14,272 nucleotides of DNA from an uncultured Paracoccaceae bacterium (GTDB taxonomy: Bacteria; Pseudomonadota; Alphaproteobacteria; Rhodobacterales; Rhodobacteraceae). The notes under the pieces were generated by a model. That model did no database searches and was not told the DNA's origin. It saw only the letters and a program-made list of their open reading frames with translations. Below are positions 1 through 7,705 of the stretch, one piece after another; the first letter of the stretch is position 1, and every line of letters begins with the position of its first letter. A program made the translations under genes and the position numbers. The stretch lies in the NCBI GenBank assembly GCA_937900975.1, contig CALCPC010000099.1, positions 1-14,272 on the forward strand. Reading direction: 5' to 3'.

Positions 1-1075
1 CAAAGAATGCGGCATCGGCGACATCGGCGGGCAGAACGCCGGCGTCGTACTCGGTCATCCCATACTCGGTGACAAAGCGCGCCTTCTTGGCATCGGGCAA
101 TTCGGGTAGGCCCGCGCGGATCTCGGCAATCCACGCGTCCTCAAGCTCCAGCGGCAGCAGGTCGGGACAGGGGAAATAGCGGTAGTCATGCGCCTCTTCT
201 TTGGACCGCATGGAACGCGTCTCGCCCTTCGCGGCGTCGTACAGCCGGGTCTCCTGATCGACGCTGCCGCCATCTTCCAAAATGGCGATCTGGCGCCGCG
301 CCTCATAGTCTATCGCCGCTTGAATAAAGCGCATGGAGTTCATGTTCTTGATCTCGCAGCGGGTGCCAAGATGGGAGAAATCGCCGCTTTCGCGGTAGCG
401 CTCATAAGCGCCCGGGCGGCACACCGACACGATGACGTCGGCCCGCAGCGAACCCTCGGCCATGTTGCCATCACAGGTGCCGAGATAGCGTAGGATCTGG
501 CGGAGTTTGCGGATATACTCAGCCGCCTCCTCAGGGCCGCGGATGTCGGGCCGGCTGACGATCTCCATCAGCGCGGTGCCGGTGCGGTTGAGATCAACGA
601 AAGAGCGGGCGGGATCCATATCGTGGATCGACTTGCCGGCGTCTTGTGCAAGATGGATCCGCTCCACGCGGACACGGCGGGCGCTGCTGGGGCCAAGATC
701 GACCAACACCTCGCCTTCGCCGACAATGGGGTGGTAAAGCTGGCTGATCTGATAGCCTTGCGGCAGATCGGGGTAGAAATAGTTCTTGCGGTCGAACGCG
801 CTGACGCGGTGGATCTCGGCCTTGAGGCCGAGACCGGTGCGGACGGCCTGTTCGACGCAGTAGCGGTTGAGGACGGGCAACATGCCTGGCATGCCGGCGT
901 CGATCAGGCTTACCTGCGTGTTGGGTTCGGCGCCGAAGGCTGTGGCTGCTCCCGAGAACAGTTTGGCGTTTGACGCGACTTGGGCATGAACCTCCATGCC
1001 GATGACAAGTTCCCAGTCTCCCATCGCGCCGGCGATGGTGCGGGCCTTGGGTTCGGTAAAGGCAAGCTCTGGCAT
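1..1075 (-). CDS. gatB: Aspartyl/glutamyl-tRNA(Asn/Gln) amidotransferase subunit B, 5' part
   Basis: GatB is the tRNA-binding and kinase-like subunit of the cytoplasmic GatCAB complex. The complex converts Glu-tRNA(Gln) or Asp-tRNA(Asn) to the amidated form using ammonia delivered from GatA. About 358 codons are visible, against roughly 500 for the family; the C-terminal helical/YqeY-like part lies left of the window. Family signatures seen in order are IGMEVHAQV, a [12 protein letters not shown] block, [37 protein letters not shown] and [15 protein letters not shown]. The start at 1075 is chosen because GAGGAG lies six bases upstream and the protein begins [11 protein letters not shown] second Met (residue 18, before [12 protein letters not shown]) is a less likely start. 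The frame is intact throughout. It is probably transcribed from its own promoter in the 232-bp gap before it, although read-through from the upstream dehydrogenase gene is possible. Confidence 0.96.
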   Translation of the reverse strand, partial: MPELAFTEPKARTIAGAMGDWELVIGMEVHAQVASNAKLFSGAATAFGAEPNTQVSLIDAGMPGMLPVLNRYCVEQAVRTGLGLKAEIHRVSAFDRKNYFYPDLPQGYQISQLYHPIVGEGEVLVDLGPSSARRVRVERIHLAQDAGKSIHDMDPARSFVDLNRTGTALMEIVSRPDIRGPEEAAEYIRKLRQILRYLGTCDGNMAEGSLRADVIVSVCRPGAYERYRESGDFSHLGTRCEIKNMNSMRFIQAAIDYEARRQIAILEDGGSVDQETRLYDAAKGETRSMRSKEEAHDYRYFPCPDLLPLELEDAWIAEIRAGLPELPDAKKARFVTEYGMTEYDAGVLPADVADAAFF

Positions 1076-1103
1076 GTGGGCTCCTCACACAAAGAACGGT
1101 GCT

Positions 1104-1133
1104 GGTCTAGCCGCGGGCGGGGGGGAAGGACAA
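1104..1133 (-). promoter_or_regulatory. Candidate sigma-70 promoter for gatB
   Basis: On the minus strand TTGTCC (1133-1128) and TAGACC (1109-1104) are separated by 18 bases and lie about 30 bases upstream of the gatB start. They match the -35/-10 layout only loosely (TTGTCC is a fair -35, TAGACC a weak -10). This is a visual match with no further support. Confidence 0.25.
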
Positions 1134-1170
1134 GACCGGGGATACCGCCAGATCTCGGAGCGCGGCGCCA

Positions 1171-1241
1171 GGCGTCACCTGCGCGAAACGCGCAGGGCGC
1201 GCGGGAACCGCGCGCGTGCAGGCAAAGCCTGCACTGACGCC
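1171..1241. repeat. Perfect cloverleaf inverted-repeat element (four-way junction)
   Basis: This 71-bp block folds completely with no mismatch. A 7-bp closing stem (GGCGTCA at 1171-1177 with TGACGCC at 1235-1241) encloses three adjoining hairpins. Hairpin 1 is 1178-1196 (CCTGCGCG, loop AAA, CGCGCAGG). Hairpin 2 is 1197-1215 (GCGCGCGG, loop GAA, CCGCGCGC). Hairpin 3 is 1216-1234 (GTGCAGGC, loop AAA, GCCTGCAC). Each hairpin is 19 bases, with an 8-bp stem and a 3-base loop, and no unpaired base sits at the junction, so 62 of 71 bases pair. The element lies 66 bp past the dehydrogenase stop and 95 bp before the gatB start. No T-run follows on either strand, so it does not look like an ordinary terminator. 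It could be a structured RNA, a dispersed palindromic repeat, or a single-strand or cruciform recognition site. The strand of action cannot be told. Confidence 0.9.
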
Positions 1242-1307
1242 CTTTCCCGGCCCCTAGGCGAGGCCAAAGCGGCGCTGACGGACAGCCCAGCCTTATCCCG
1301 CAGACGA

Positions 1308-2063
1308 TCAGCGACCGCCCGCAACGTCGAGAATGGCACCGGTGACATAACTGGCTTTGCTCGACAAAAGCCAAACAATGGCCTCGGCCACTTCCTCGGG
1401 CCGGCCCGCCCGGCGCATGGGCAAATCCGGGCCCATGGCCGAAGCGCGATCCGGTACACCGCCCTTGCCGTGGATCGCGGTTGCAATGACCCCAGGCCGT
1501 ACGGCGTTGACACGGATGCCGCGCGCCGCCTCTTCCAGCGCCAACCCACGGGTGAAGGTGTCGAGCGCGCCTTTCGAAGCGGCATAATCGAGATACATAT
1601 TGGCCCCGCCGATCACTGCGGCCTTTGACGAAACATTCACGATCGCACCGCCCGCCGTGCCCGCCCGCATCCGCAGCACCGCCTGCTGTGCGACGAGCAT
1701 GGCTGCGGTTGTATTTATAGTCAGCATCCGCGTGATCCGGGCTGCTGTCAGCCCGTCGATCCCGCAGGCCATGTCAACGATGCCAGCGTTGTTGACCAAA
1801 GCGTCAAGCCGGCCCCACCGCGCGTCCAGGCTTTGAAAGAGCGGTTCGACAGTGTCGGGATCGGACAGATCGGCTTTGAAAAGGGCGGCCTCGCCGCCGG
1901 CTGCGCCGACGGCATCGGCCGTGGCGTCAGCCCCGGCGCGATCGCTGTTATAGGTGAGCGCCACATCATAGCCATCGCGCGCGGCCAGCCGCGCGGTGGC
2001 AGCGCCTATGCCGGCGCTGCCACCGGTGACAAGGCAGATCGGCCGGCTTGCCGCGACGCTCAT
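1308..2063 (-). CDS. YgfF-like short-chain dehydrogenase/reductase
   Basis: This is a 251-residue classical SDR, a cytoplasmic NAD(P)-dependent oxidoreductase. The Rossmann glycine motif TGGSAGIG is at residues 13-20, NNAG at 91-94, the structural Asn at 117, and the catalytic Ser pair in IVNVSS at 145-146 with Tyr160 and Lys164 in YAASK. The stretches from the catalytic block through VNAVRPGVIATAIHG and the C-terminal ASYVTGAILDVAGG resemble E. coli YgfF, whose substrate is not established. The start at 2063 forms an ATGA overlap with the pepN stop, which implies translational coupling. The same frame is open further upstream (to 2441), but that extension overlaps pepN and has no SDR character, so it was not used. 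The specific substrate cannot be read from the sequence. Confidence 0.93.
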   Translation of the reverse strand: MSVAASRPICLVTGGSAGIGAATARLAARDGYDVALTYNSDRAGADATADAVGAAGGEAALFKADLSDPDTVEPLFQSLDARWGRLDALVNNAGIVDMACGIDGLTAARITRMLTINTTAAMLVAQQAVLRMRAGTAGGAIVNVSSKAAVIGGANMYLDYAASKGALDTFTRGLALEEAARGIRVNAVRPGVIATAIHGKGGVPDRASAMGPDLPMRRAGRPEEVAEAIVWLLSSKASYVTGAILDVAGGR

Positions 2064-4645
2064 GGTGCGGCCTCCAAGATGCGGGTGACGATTTCGGTCG
2101 TATCGCGGGACAGATCCGGCTGGTCCACGATCCGCTGCAACGCGCGCAGCATCTGGCGTTGGCGGTGCTCGTCGAACTGGCGCCAGCTTTCGAAGGCGCC
2201 CGCGATGCGGGCCGTGGTTTGCGGATTGATCGGATCGAGCGCAATCAAATGGTCGGCGACCAGCGCATAGCCCGCCCCATCGCGGCGGTGAAAGGCCGCG
2301 CCATTGCCCATGGCCAGGACGCCGATCACGGCGCGGAACCGGTTGGGGTTGCGAGCATCGAAATCGGGATGCCCGGTCAAAGCCGCCGCGGCCTCTACCG
2401 CGCGCGCGGGCGGCGCGGCAGAGATCTGCACGGCGAACCACTTATCGATCACCAGCCGGTCCGCCTGCCAGCGCCGATAGAAGGCTGCCAGCGCGTCCTC
2501 TGCCGCGCCCTCCCGCACCAGAAGGCCAAGCGCCTGCATCGCCTCGGTCATATTGCCCGCCGCCGCGAATTGCGCCCGGGCGCTCGCGGCGCCCTCTTCA
2601 GCGCGCGAGAGCAGCCCAAGAAGCCGCCCCGAAAGCGCGCGGCGCCCCGCATCGGCCGCATCGGGGCGATAGGGCCCCGCGACGCGATGCGCCGCGTAAT
2701 CCGCCGCAAGCCGCGGCGCGAGATGCTGCGCAAGGCCCGTGTCGACCGCCGCCAGCGCCGCATAGGCGGCCTCGGGATCGGCGGTTTCGGCGCGCCCGCG
2801 CACCGTCTCCATCACATCGTCTAGGCTGGGCAGCGACAGGACCAGCGCCTTGTAAGCCGGGTCAAGCGCCGCATCGGCGAGAACAGCCTCAAGCCCCGCG
2901 AAAAGGCCGGGCTCCGGCAGCCCGGCGCCCAGCGCGCAATCGGCAACGGCCTCGCGCATCAGGCTGCGCCCGGCCTCCCATCGGTTGAAGGGAGCGGTGT
3001 CATGGGCCAGCCTGACCAGCGCGTCGGCGGCCGAGGCCGGGCGCGCCAGGATCACGGGCGCCGAAAATCCGCGCAAAAGCGAAGGGATGGGCCGCGCGGC
3101 CAACCCCTCGAACTGCAGCGTTTCTTGCGCCTCGGTCAACTCCACCAATGTTGTCGGCAGGATTTCAGACCCGTCCGGCGCCAAAAGACCCATTGCCAAA
3201 GGGATCACCTGCGGGGCCTTTTCGTCCTGGCCGGGCGTCGCCGGCGTCGATTGGGTGAAGGTCAGCTGATAGGTCCCGTCCTGCCACGCCTCCGCCACCG
3301 CAACCTCTGGTGTTCCGGCTTGGGTGTACCAACGCTTGAACTGGGTCAGGTCGCGGCCGCTTGCCTCCTCAAAGACCGCGAGCCAATCCTCGATGGTGCA
3401 GGCCTGCCCGTCATGGCGATCGAAGTACAGCGTTAGCGCCCGGTCATAAACGTCCGCCCCCACCAAGGTCCGCAACATGCCGATCACCTCGGCGCCCTTC
3501 TCGTAGACCGTCGCGGTGTAGAAGTTGTTGATCTCCACATAGCGGTCGGGGCGCACGGGATGCGCCAGCGGGCCCGCGTCTTCCCGAAACTGGGCGGCGC
3601 GCAGCCGGATCACATCGTCGATCCGTTTGACCGGGGCCGAACGTTCGTCGGCCGAGAATTGCTGATCGCGGTAAACCGTCAACCCTTCCTTAAGGCACAA
3701 TTGAAACCAATCGCGACAGGTGATCCGGTTGCCGGTCCAATTGTGGAAATACTCATGCGCGATAATGCCCTCTATGAACTCATAATCGCGGTCGGTGGCC
3801 GTGTCGGGACTGGCCAGCACGTATTTGGAGTTAAAGACGTTCAGCCCCTTGTTCTCCATCGCGCCCATGTTGAAATCGTCGACGGCGACAATCATGAAAA
3901 GGTCGAGGTCGTATTCCCGGCCATAGGCGCGCTCATCCCAAGTCATCGCGCGTTTCAGCGCGTCGAGCGCGTAGGCGCATTTGCCCTGATCGCCGTCCCG
4001 GACCCAGATCTGCAGATCCACCCCGCGGCCGGAGGCCGTGGTGAAGTGATCGGCGACGCATTGCAGATCGCCGGCGACGAGCGCGAACAAATACGACGGC
4101 TTTGGCCAAGGGTCGTGCCATTCCGCCCAGCCCGGGCCCTTGTCCACGGGGTTGCCGTTCGACAAAAGCACCGGCAAATCGCTTTCGATCCGGACTGTGT
4201 AGACCGCCATGACATCGGGGCGGTCGGGGAAATAGGTGATCTTTCGAAAACCCTGTGCCTCGCATTGGGTGCAATACATGCCCTTCGACATGTAAAGCCC
4301 TTCCAACGCGGTGTGCGCTTCGGGCGCGATTTCAGTCTCCGCGACCCACTCAAACGCATCGTCCGGCAGCGCCGCAGCCGCGACCGTCAGCCCGGCGGCC
4401 GTCTGCGTCAAAGCCGCCACCGGCACCGCGGCGCCATCGATGCTGGCCGAGACCAGGCGCAGCCCGACACCGTCCAACAGCATGTCGGCGCTGGCGTCAC
4501 CGGCGGGGTTGCGGCGCACATGCAGCCGTGCCGTGACCCGCGTCGCCCGGGGATGCAACCGGACCGTCAAATGCACCCGGTCGATCAAAAAGGGCGGCGG
4601 GGCATAGTCTGCAAGGCGGATCAGGGGCTCGGTATCGCTTTTCAT
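2060..4645 (-). CDS. pepN: Aminopeptidase N (M1 family zinc metallopeptidase)
   Basis: PepN is a broad-specificity cytoplasmic aminopeptidase that removes N-terminal residues during peptide turnover. The protein has 861 residues, close to the roughly 870 of E. coli PepN. The exopeptidase motif GAMEN is at 261-265, and the zinc site HEYFH is at 297-301 with the third ligand Glu320 in LKEGLTVYRDQQFS. The transition-state Tyr381 lies in FYTATVYEKGAEVIGML. These positions coincide with the published E. coli numbering as I recall it. An N-terminal beta domain precedes the catalytic domain, and the C-terminal helical (DUF3458-type) region follows it. There is no signal peptide. The start at 4645 has a strong GGAGG about four bases upstream. 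The 3' end overlaps the SDR gene by four bases (ATGA). The 5' end faces the divergent haem/HAMP gene across 116 bp that must hold both promoters. Confidence 0.97.
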   Translation of the reverse strand: MKSDTEPLIRLADYAPPPFLIDRVHLTVRLHPRATRVTARLHVRRNPAGDASADMLLDGVGLRLVSASIDGAAVPVAALTQTAAGLTVAAAALPDDAFEWVAETEIAPEAHTALEGLYMSKGMYCTQCEAQGFRKITYFPDRPDVMAVYTVRIESDLPVLLSNGNPVDKGPGWAEWHDPWPKPSYLFALVAGDLQCVADHFTTASGRGVDLQIWVRDGDQGKCAYALDALKRAMTWDERAYGREYDLDLFMIVAVDDFNMGAMENKGLNVFNSKYVLASPDTATDRDYEFIEGIIAHEYFHNWTGNRITCRDWFQLCLKEGLTVYRDQQFSADERSAPVKRIDDVIRLRAAQFREDAGPLAHPVRPDRYVEINNFYTATVYEKGAEVIGMLRTLVGADVYDRALTLYFDRHDGQACTIEDWLAVFEEASGRDLTQFKRWYTQAGTPEVAVAEAWQDGTYQLTFTQSTPATPGQDEKAPQVIPLAMGLLAPDGSEILPTTLVELTEAQETLQFEGLAARPIPSLLRGFSAPVILARPASAADALVRLAHDTAPFNRWEAGRSLMREAVADCALGAGLPEPGLFAGLEAVLADAALDPAYKALVLSLPSLDDVMETVRGRAETADPEAAYAALAAVDTGLAQHLAPRLAADYAAHRVAGPYRPDAADAGRRALSGRLLGLLSRAEEGAASARAQFAAAGNMTEAMQALGLLVREGAAEDALAAFYRRWQADRLVIDKWFAVQISAAPPARAVEAAAALTGHPDFDARNPNRFRAVIGVLAMGNGAAFHRRDGAGYALVADHLIALDPINPQTTARIAGAFESWRQFDEHRQRQMLRALQRIVDQPDLSRDTTEIVTRILEAAP

Positions 4646-4746
4646 AGGTCCTCCGGGTTCGCCGCCAAACTACGGGGTTTTGTGCGGCCCACAAGGCCCG
4701 CTTGCCTTGAACCCGCGCCGGTTCGGCGCATGTGGCGGTTGAGTTG

Positions 4747-4753
4747 AAAGGAG
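4747..4753 (+). promoter_or_regulatory. Ribosome binding site fixing the start of the haem/HAMP gene
   Basis: AAAGGAG lies eight bases before the ATG at 4762. The frame is open back to a GTG at 4732, but that codon lies upstream of this site and has no good site of its own, so the ATG is preferred. Confidence 0.75.
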
Positions 4754-4761
4754 ACCGGCCC

Positions 4762-5994
4762 ATGGCCCAAGGGCTCGACACCGAAGACGCCGCAATCGGC
4801 CGGTTCGACAAATCCTTCCTGATCCACATGATCAAGGACTTCTTCGTCATCCTTGTGATCGTGACGATCGTGGAGTTCGCGATCAAGGTGGGCCTTGTCT
4901 ACTACGATTTCCGCGCCCAAGGGGAGGACCGCGCCGCGCAGGCGGCCGAGGACATCGCCGAAAACGTGCGCACCATCATGCTGAACGAGGGTGGGCCGGT
5001 CGCGGCGCGCACGCTCTATCCAATCCTCGGCGAGAACTGGAATCAGATCGGCTATTCCATCGCTGTCGAACCCTCCGAGGTGACGCGCGCCTCGATCACC
5101 GATCTTTTTGGCTTTGTGCCAGAGGGCATTCCGGCCGACAATTGGCCATCGGGCGCCTACCGTGCCGGGGTCGTTGAGATCAAGGCGCAGGAGTTCTGTC
5201 TTTCGTGCCACTCGCTGGCGGATGTGGGTGACGTGCTTGGCCGGGTGGAGGTGCGGACCTATCTTTCGACCGACCTTCTGCTGTGGTGGAAGGACATCCA
5301 GCTCACCGCCGGTCTTGCGGTCGGCAAGATCATCTTGCACTCGATCCTGCTCTACGGCCTCCTGCGCTCCCGGCTTGAGCCTTTGATCGGGCTGCGCGCG
5401 GTGGTCAGTCGGCTTGCGCGGGCTTATGGGACCATCGATCACCGGGCCGAAATCCGCTCCTCCGATGAATTTGGCGCCCTGGCGCGGGATCTGAACCTCT
5501 TTCTCGACCGTATCGCGCGGCTGGTGACAGAGCTTGACCAGATCCTGGGGCGTGTCGTGCAGGTCAACGACGATGTGCTCGAAATCCAAAGCAAGCTGCG
5601 CGGACAGGTCGACCGCGTGATTTCCCAGACCCGCACACTTGAACGGACGGCGCTGCAAAAGGCGCGGCGCGCGCCGCGGCTTAGCCAGGAATGGTTCGCC
5701 GCGATGCGCGGTCAGGTCGCGCTGCTGGAAGAGGGTGTGCAGCTTGGCAACCACGGCCCCCACCTCAGCGAAGTGCTTGAAAACCTGCGCGAGGTTATCA
5801 CCCTGGCCGAGGGTCAGGCGCGCGCCAGCGAGGATCTGTTCAGCGAGCTTGGTCAGCTAGGCGAGGATACAGAGGCGTTCCAGTCGGCCATGGCCGAGAT
5901 GGTCCGCTTGGAGGAGCGGATGAAGATCATTATCGAAAGCGGCACCACCCTGGTCGCCCGCTTGCAACCCGGCGCAACACTGCCTCAAGCCTAG
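4762..5994 (+). CDS. Membrane protein with periplasmic haem-c motif, HAMP domain and coiled coil
   Basis: This 410-residue protein is a probable redox, haem or gas sensor or signalling adaptor; its exact function is unknown. TM helix 1 is at about 25-48 (after the charged N-terminus) and TM helix 2 at about 181-201. Between them is a periplasmic domain of about 130 residues ending in CLSCH (146-150), a CxxCH c-type haem attachment motif. This layout is typical of DUF3365/Tll0287-like sensor modules. A HAMP domain follows (about 202-255, with RLEPLIGLRAVVSRLA and the second-helix DEFGALARDLN). The rest (255-400) is a long charged helical coiled coil. No histidine kinase, GGDEF/EAL, cyclase or methyl-accepting signature is visible, so the output partner is missing or unrecognised. 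The gene is divergent from pepN and 84 bp upstream of the gamma-glutamyl hydrolase; a functional link to either is inference. Confidence 0.88.
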   Translation: MAQGLDTEDAAIGRFDKSFLIHMIKDFFVILVIVTIVEFAIKVGLVYYDFRAQGEDRAAQAAEDIAENVRTIMLNEGGPVAARTLYPILGENWNQIGYSIAVEPSEVTRASITDLFGFVPEGIPADNWPSGAYRAGVVEIKAQEFCLSCHSLADVGDVLGRVEVRTYLSTDLLLWWKDIQLTAGLAVGKIILHSILLYGLLRSRLEPLIGLRAVVSRLARAYGTIDHRAEIRSSDEFGALARDLNLFLDRIARLVTELDQILGRVVQVNDDVLEIQSKLRGQVDRVISQTRTLERTALQKARRAPRLSQEWFAAMRGQVALLEEGVQLGNHGPHLSEVLENLREVITLAEGQARASEDLFSELGQLGEDTEAFQSAMAEMVRLEERMKIIIESGTTLVARLQPGATLPQA

Positions 5995-6078
5995 GCAATC
6001 GTGGTCCAAAACACGATCCACGCTGGCACTTTTCGGTGCGTCGCCTAATTATAGAAGGGTAGCGAAAAGGAGAGTTCT

Positions 6079-6849
6079 ATGCCCCGCCCGGTCGTCGGGA
6101 TCGTCGCCAACCACCACCTGATCAATGACGAATACCCCGCCCAGGCGGTTGGGGAGATGAACATCCGCGCGGTCGCGGAGGTGACAGACGCCCTGCCGCT
6201 GGTCGTCCCCTCCCTGCCCGATGCGGCGCACACCCGGGACTTGCTTGACGCCTGTGACGGGTTCGTGCTGACCGGCGGGCGGCCGAATGTTCACCCCGAC
6301 TTCTACGGCCATGCGGTGACAGAGGCGCACGGCGCCTTCGACCTCAACCGCGACGGTGTCGTCTTGCCCCTGGTCCGCGGCGCCGTGGAGGCGGGGGTGC
6401 CGATCCTTGGGATCTGCCGCGGATTTCAGGAGTTTAACGTCGCTTTCGGCGGCACGCTGCACCCCGAAATCCGCGACCTGCCGGGGCGCCAAAACCACCG
6501 GATGCCCCCCGACGGCACGCTGGAAGAGAAGTTTGAGCATCGCCATCTTGTCCACCTTGCCCCTGGCGGCCATTTCGCGCGCATCTTCGGCGCTGACGAG
6601 GTGCTGGTGAACTCGCTCCACGGCCAAGGCATCGCCGAGATTGGCGCGCGTGTCGTCGTCGAAGGCTATGCGCCCGATGGCACGCACGAGGCGATCCATA
6701 TCGAAGGCGCGTCCGCCTTCGCCATGGCCGTGCAGTGGCATCCAGAGTGGAATGCCGCCAATGATCCTGTCTCGCGCCCGCTGTTTGAGGCGTTCGGCCG
6801 CGCGCTTCGCCCCACCTCGGCGCTACAGCCCGCCGGTCTGACGGGCTAG
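6079..6849 (+). CDS. Gamma-glutamyl-gamma-aminobutyrate hydrolase family protein (PuuD-like, peptidase C26)
   Basis: This is a 256-residue class I glutamine-amidotransferase-fold hydrolase. PuuD-type enzymes cleave gamma-glutamyl-GABA to glutamate and GABA in the glutamylated putrescine pathway. The nucleophile elbow GICRGFQEFN contains Cys113, and the other triad members are His221 and Glu223 in VQWHPEW. The FVLTGGRPNVHPDFYG segment (62-77) and the VNSLHGQGI segment (177-185) are typical of the family. The start at 6079 has AAGGAGA six bases upstream. The usual puu partners (glutamate-putrescine ligase, oxidase, dehydrogenase) are not in the window, so the exact gamma-glutamyl substrate is uncertain. 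A hairpin just past the stop may end the transcript. The C-terminal tail is Ala/Pro-rich and unremarkable. Confidence 0.93.
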   Translation: MPRPVVGIVANHHLINDEYPAQAVGEMNIRAVAEVTDALPLVVPSLPDAAHTRDLLDACDGFVLTGGRPNVHPDFYGHAVTEAHGAFDLNRDGVVLPLVRGAVEAGVPILGICRGFQEFNVAFGGTLHPEIRDLPGRQNHRMPPDGTLEEKFEHRHLVHLAPGGHFARIFGADEVLVNSLHGQGIAEIGARVVVEGYAPDGTHEAIHIEGASAFAMAVQWHPEWNAANDPVSRPLFEAFGRALRPTSALQPAGLTG

Positions 6850-6871
6850 GCCCGGCCTGCACGCTAAGACG

Positions 6872-6897
6872 GTGCCGACCGCGCGGCGGATCGGCAC
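6872..6897 (+). terminator. Possible terminator hairpin after the gamma-glutamyl hydrolase gene
   Basis: GTGCCGA (6872-6878) pairs with TCGGCAC (6891-6897). The inner CCG/CGG pairs extend it to a 10-bp GC-rich stem with one bulged A and a 5-base loop. It begins 22 bases after the stop codon. No T-run follows, so it may be a weak or Rho-assisted terminator, or only an mRNA 3'-end stabiliser. Confidence 0.35.
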
Positions 6898-7175
6898 GCT
6901 TCGTGGGCCCTTCCATTCGCGAGGGATCAAGGACAAAGTGCCGGGTCACGCCAGTGGGCAATAGCGCGAAAACGTCCGCGCCCCCTCTGGCGCAGGTAAG
7001 CCTGCAGTGCGGGGCGGCGGTCCGACCGGCTTCTTTGTTTTGTCGTGTGTCTTGAAGCGGTTAGGCACGGTCGCCACGCCGCCAGAAGCGAACAAGCTTT
7101 AGGCCCCGTCCAGCACTGAGCGCCGATCCTCCGCTTTTGGCTATACGATCAGGGGTGGCCGCGCCCGCAGGCATC

Positions 7176-7201
7176 GCGGCCCCCGCCGGAAAGGGGGCCG
7201 C
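7176..7201. repeat. Perfect 9-bp GC hairpin
   Basis: GCGGCCCCC (7176-7184) and GGGGGCCGC (7193-7201) are perfect inverted repeats around an 8-base loop (GCCGGAAA). It sits in the gene-poor gap, on the 3' side of both flanking genes, so it could act as a transcription end point for either, but neither strand shows a T-run. Confidence 0.6.
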
Positions 7202-7280
7202 ATACGGGTCGACATGGCGTTTGGCCAAGCGGCTTTGTTCGCGACGCGCTCACATCGACCGAAGCGGTGTCCAAAGCCCT

Positions 7281-7705
7281 TCATGCGCGCCGCCAGAGGG
7301 CGGTCACAGTGCCCTCGAAGCGCTCCTCGATCCTGGGGTTTAGATGGTGTTGGGCAACCCCTGCGGGTTTGGCGCGGCGCGCGGTCTGCACGCGCTTGGC
7401 AACTGGCCTTGGTGATCTGGGCCCGACCGGAACGCTGTGGCTTGGTCAAACGATCATACTCCGCAGAACCATCGATCTGGAGGATGCTGTCGAGCCTGAC
7501 ATGCGCGCCACCACGACCGGCGGCGGCTTGGACCAAAAAGACGCTGTCGAAATCGGGGACATATCTGCGTATTCCCCATCGGTCAGAGGGCGCCGCCCCC
7601 CCGGCGTTTCAAGCTGGATCACACGGCGCTGCCTGAAATCAAGGTCTTCAACGCGGTATGTAACGCTCGATCCCTCGGGGATTTCGCGAAGCACCAGAAG
7701 CGTCA
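7281..7705 (-). pseudogene. Possible decayed coding sequence downstream of miaB
   Basis: Reading the minus strand from 7705, one frame gives a protein-like stretch (VTLLVLREIPEG, then YRVEDLDFRQRRVIQLETP) to about 7575. A second frame then gives RRYVPDFDSVFLVQAAAG and VRLDSILQIDGSAEYDRLTK to about 7415. The first frame then resumes with RVQTARRAKPAGVAQHH and RIEERFEGTVTALWRRA up to a TGA at 7281. Codons in these stretches tend to G first, A or T second and C third, as real genes here do. The first frame is broken by a TGA at 7446-7448. This fits a gene remnant with two compensating frameshifts, but open frames are common by chance in GC-rich DNA and no family is recognised. No convincing start or ribosome site was found. 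Confidence 0.25.

Noticed and set aside
2064..2441. Upstream extension of the SDR frame
   Set aside because: It overlaps pepN coding sequence, is not SDR-like, and the ATGA start at 2063 puts the Rossmann motif at the normal distance.
3560..4747. 395-codon open frame on the plus strand opposite pepN
   Set aside because: It is the complement of a pepN stretch with all catalytic motifs intact; the plus-strand peptide is Arg/His-rich with no family character.
4642..5763. 373-codon open frame on the minus strand opposite the haem/HAMP gene
   Set aside because: Antisense to a protein with clear TM, CxxCH and HAMP features; no ribosome site or domain.
6024..6039. Sigma-54-like promoter before the gamma-glutamyl hydrolase gene
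   Set aside because: TGGCAC is present, but the GG-to-GC spacing is one base too long and the TTGC half is not matched.
6978..7005. Second, decayed copy of the cloverleaf
   Set aside because: Two small overlapping hairpins (5-bp arms) are present, but they share bases, have no closing stem and no third arm, so the resemblance is superficial.
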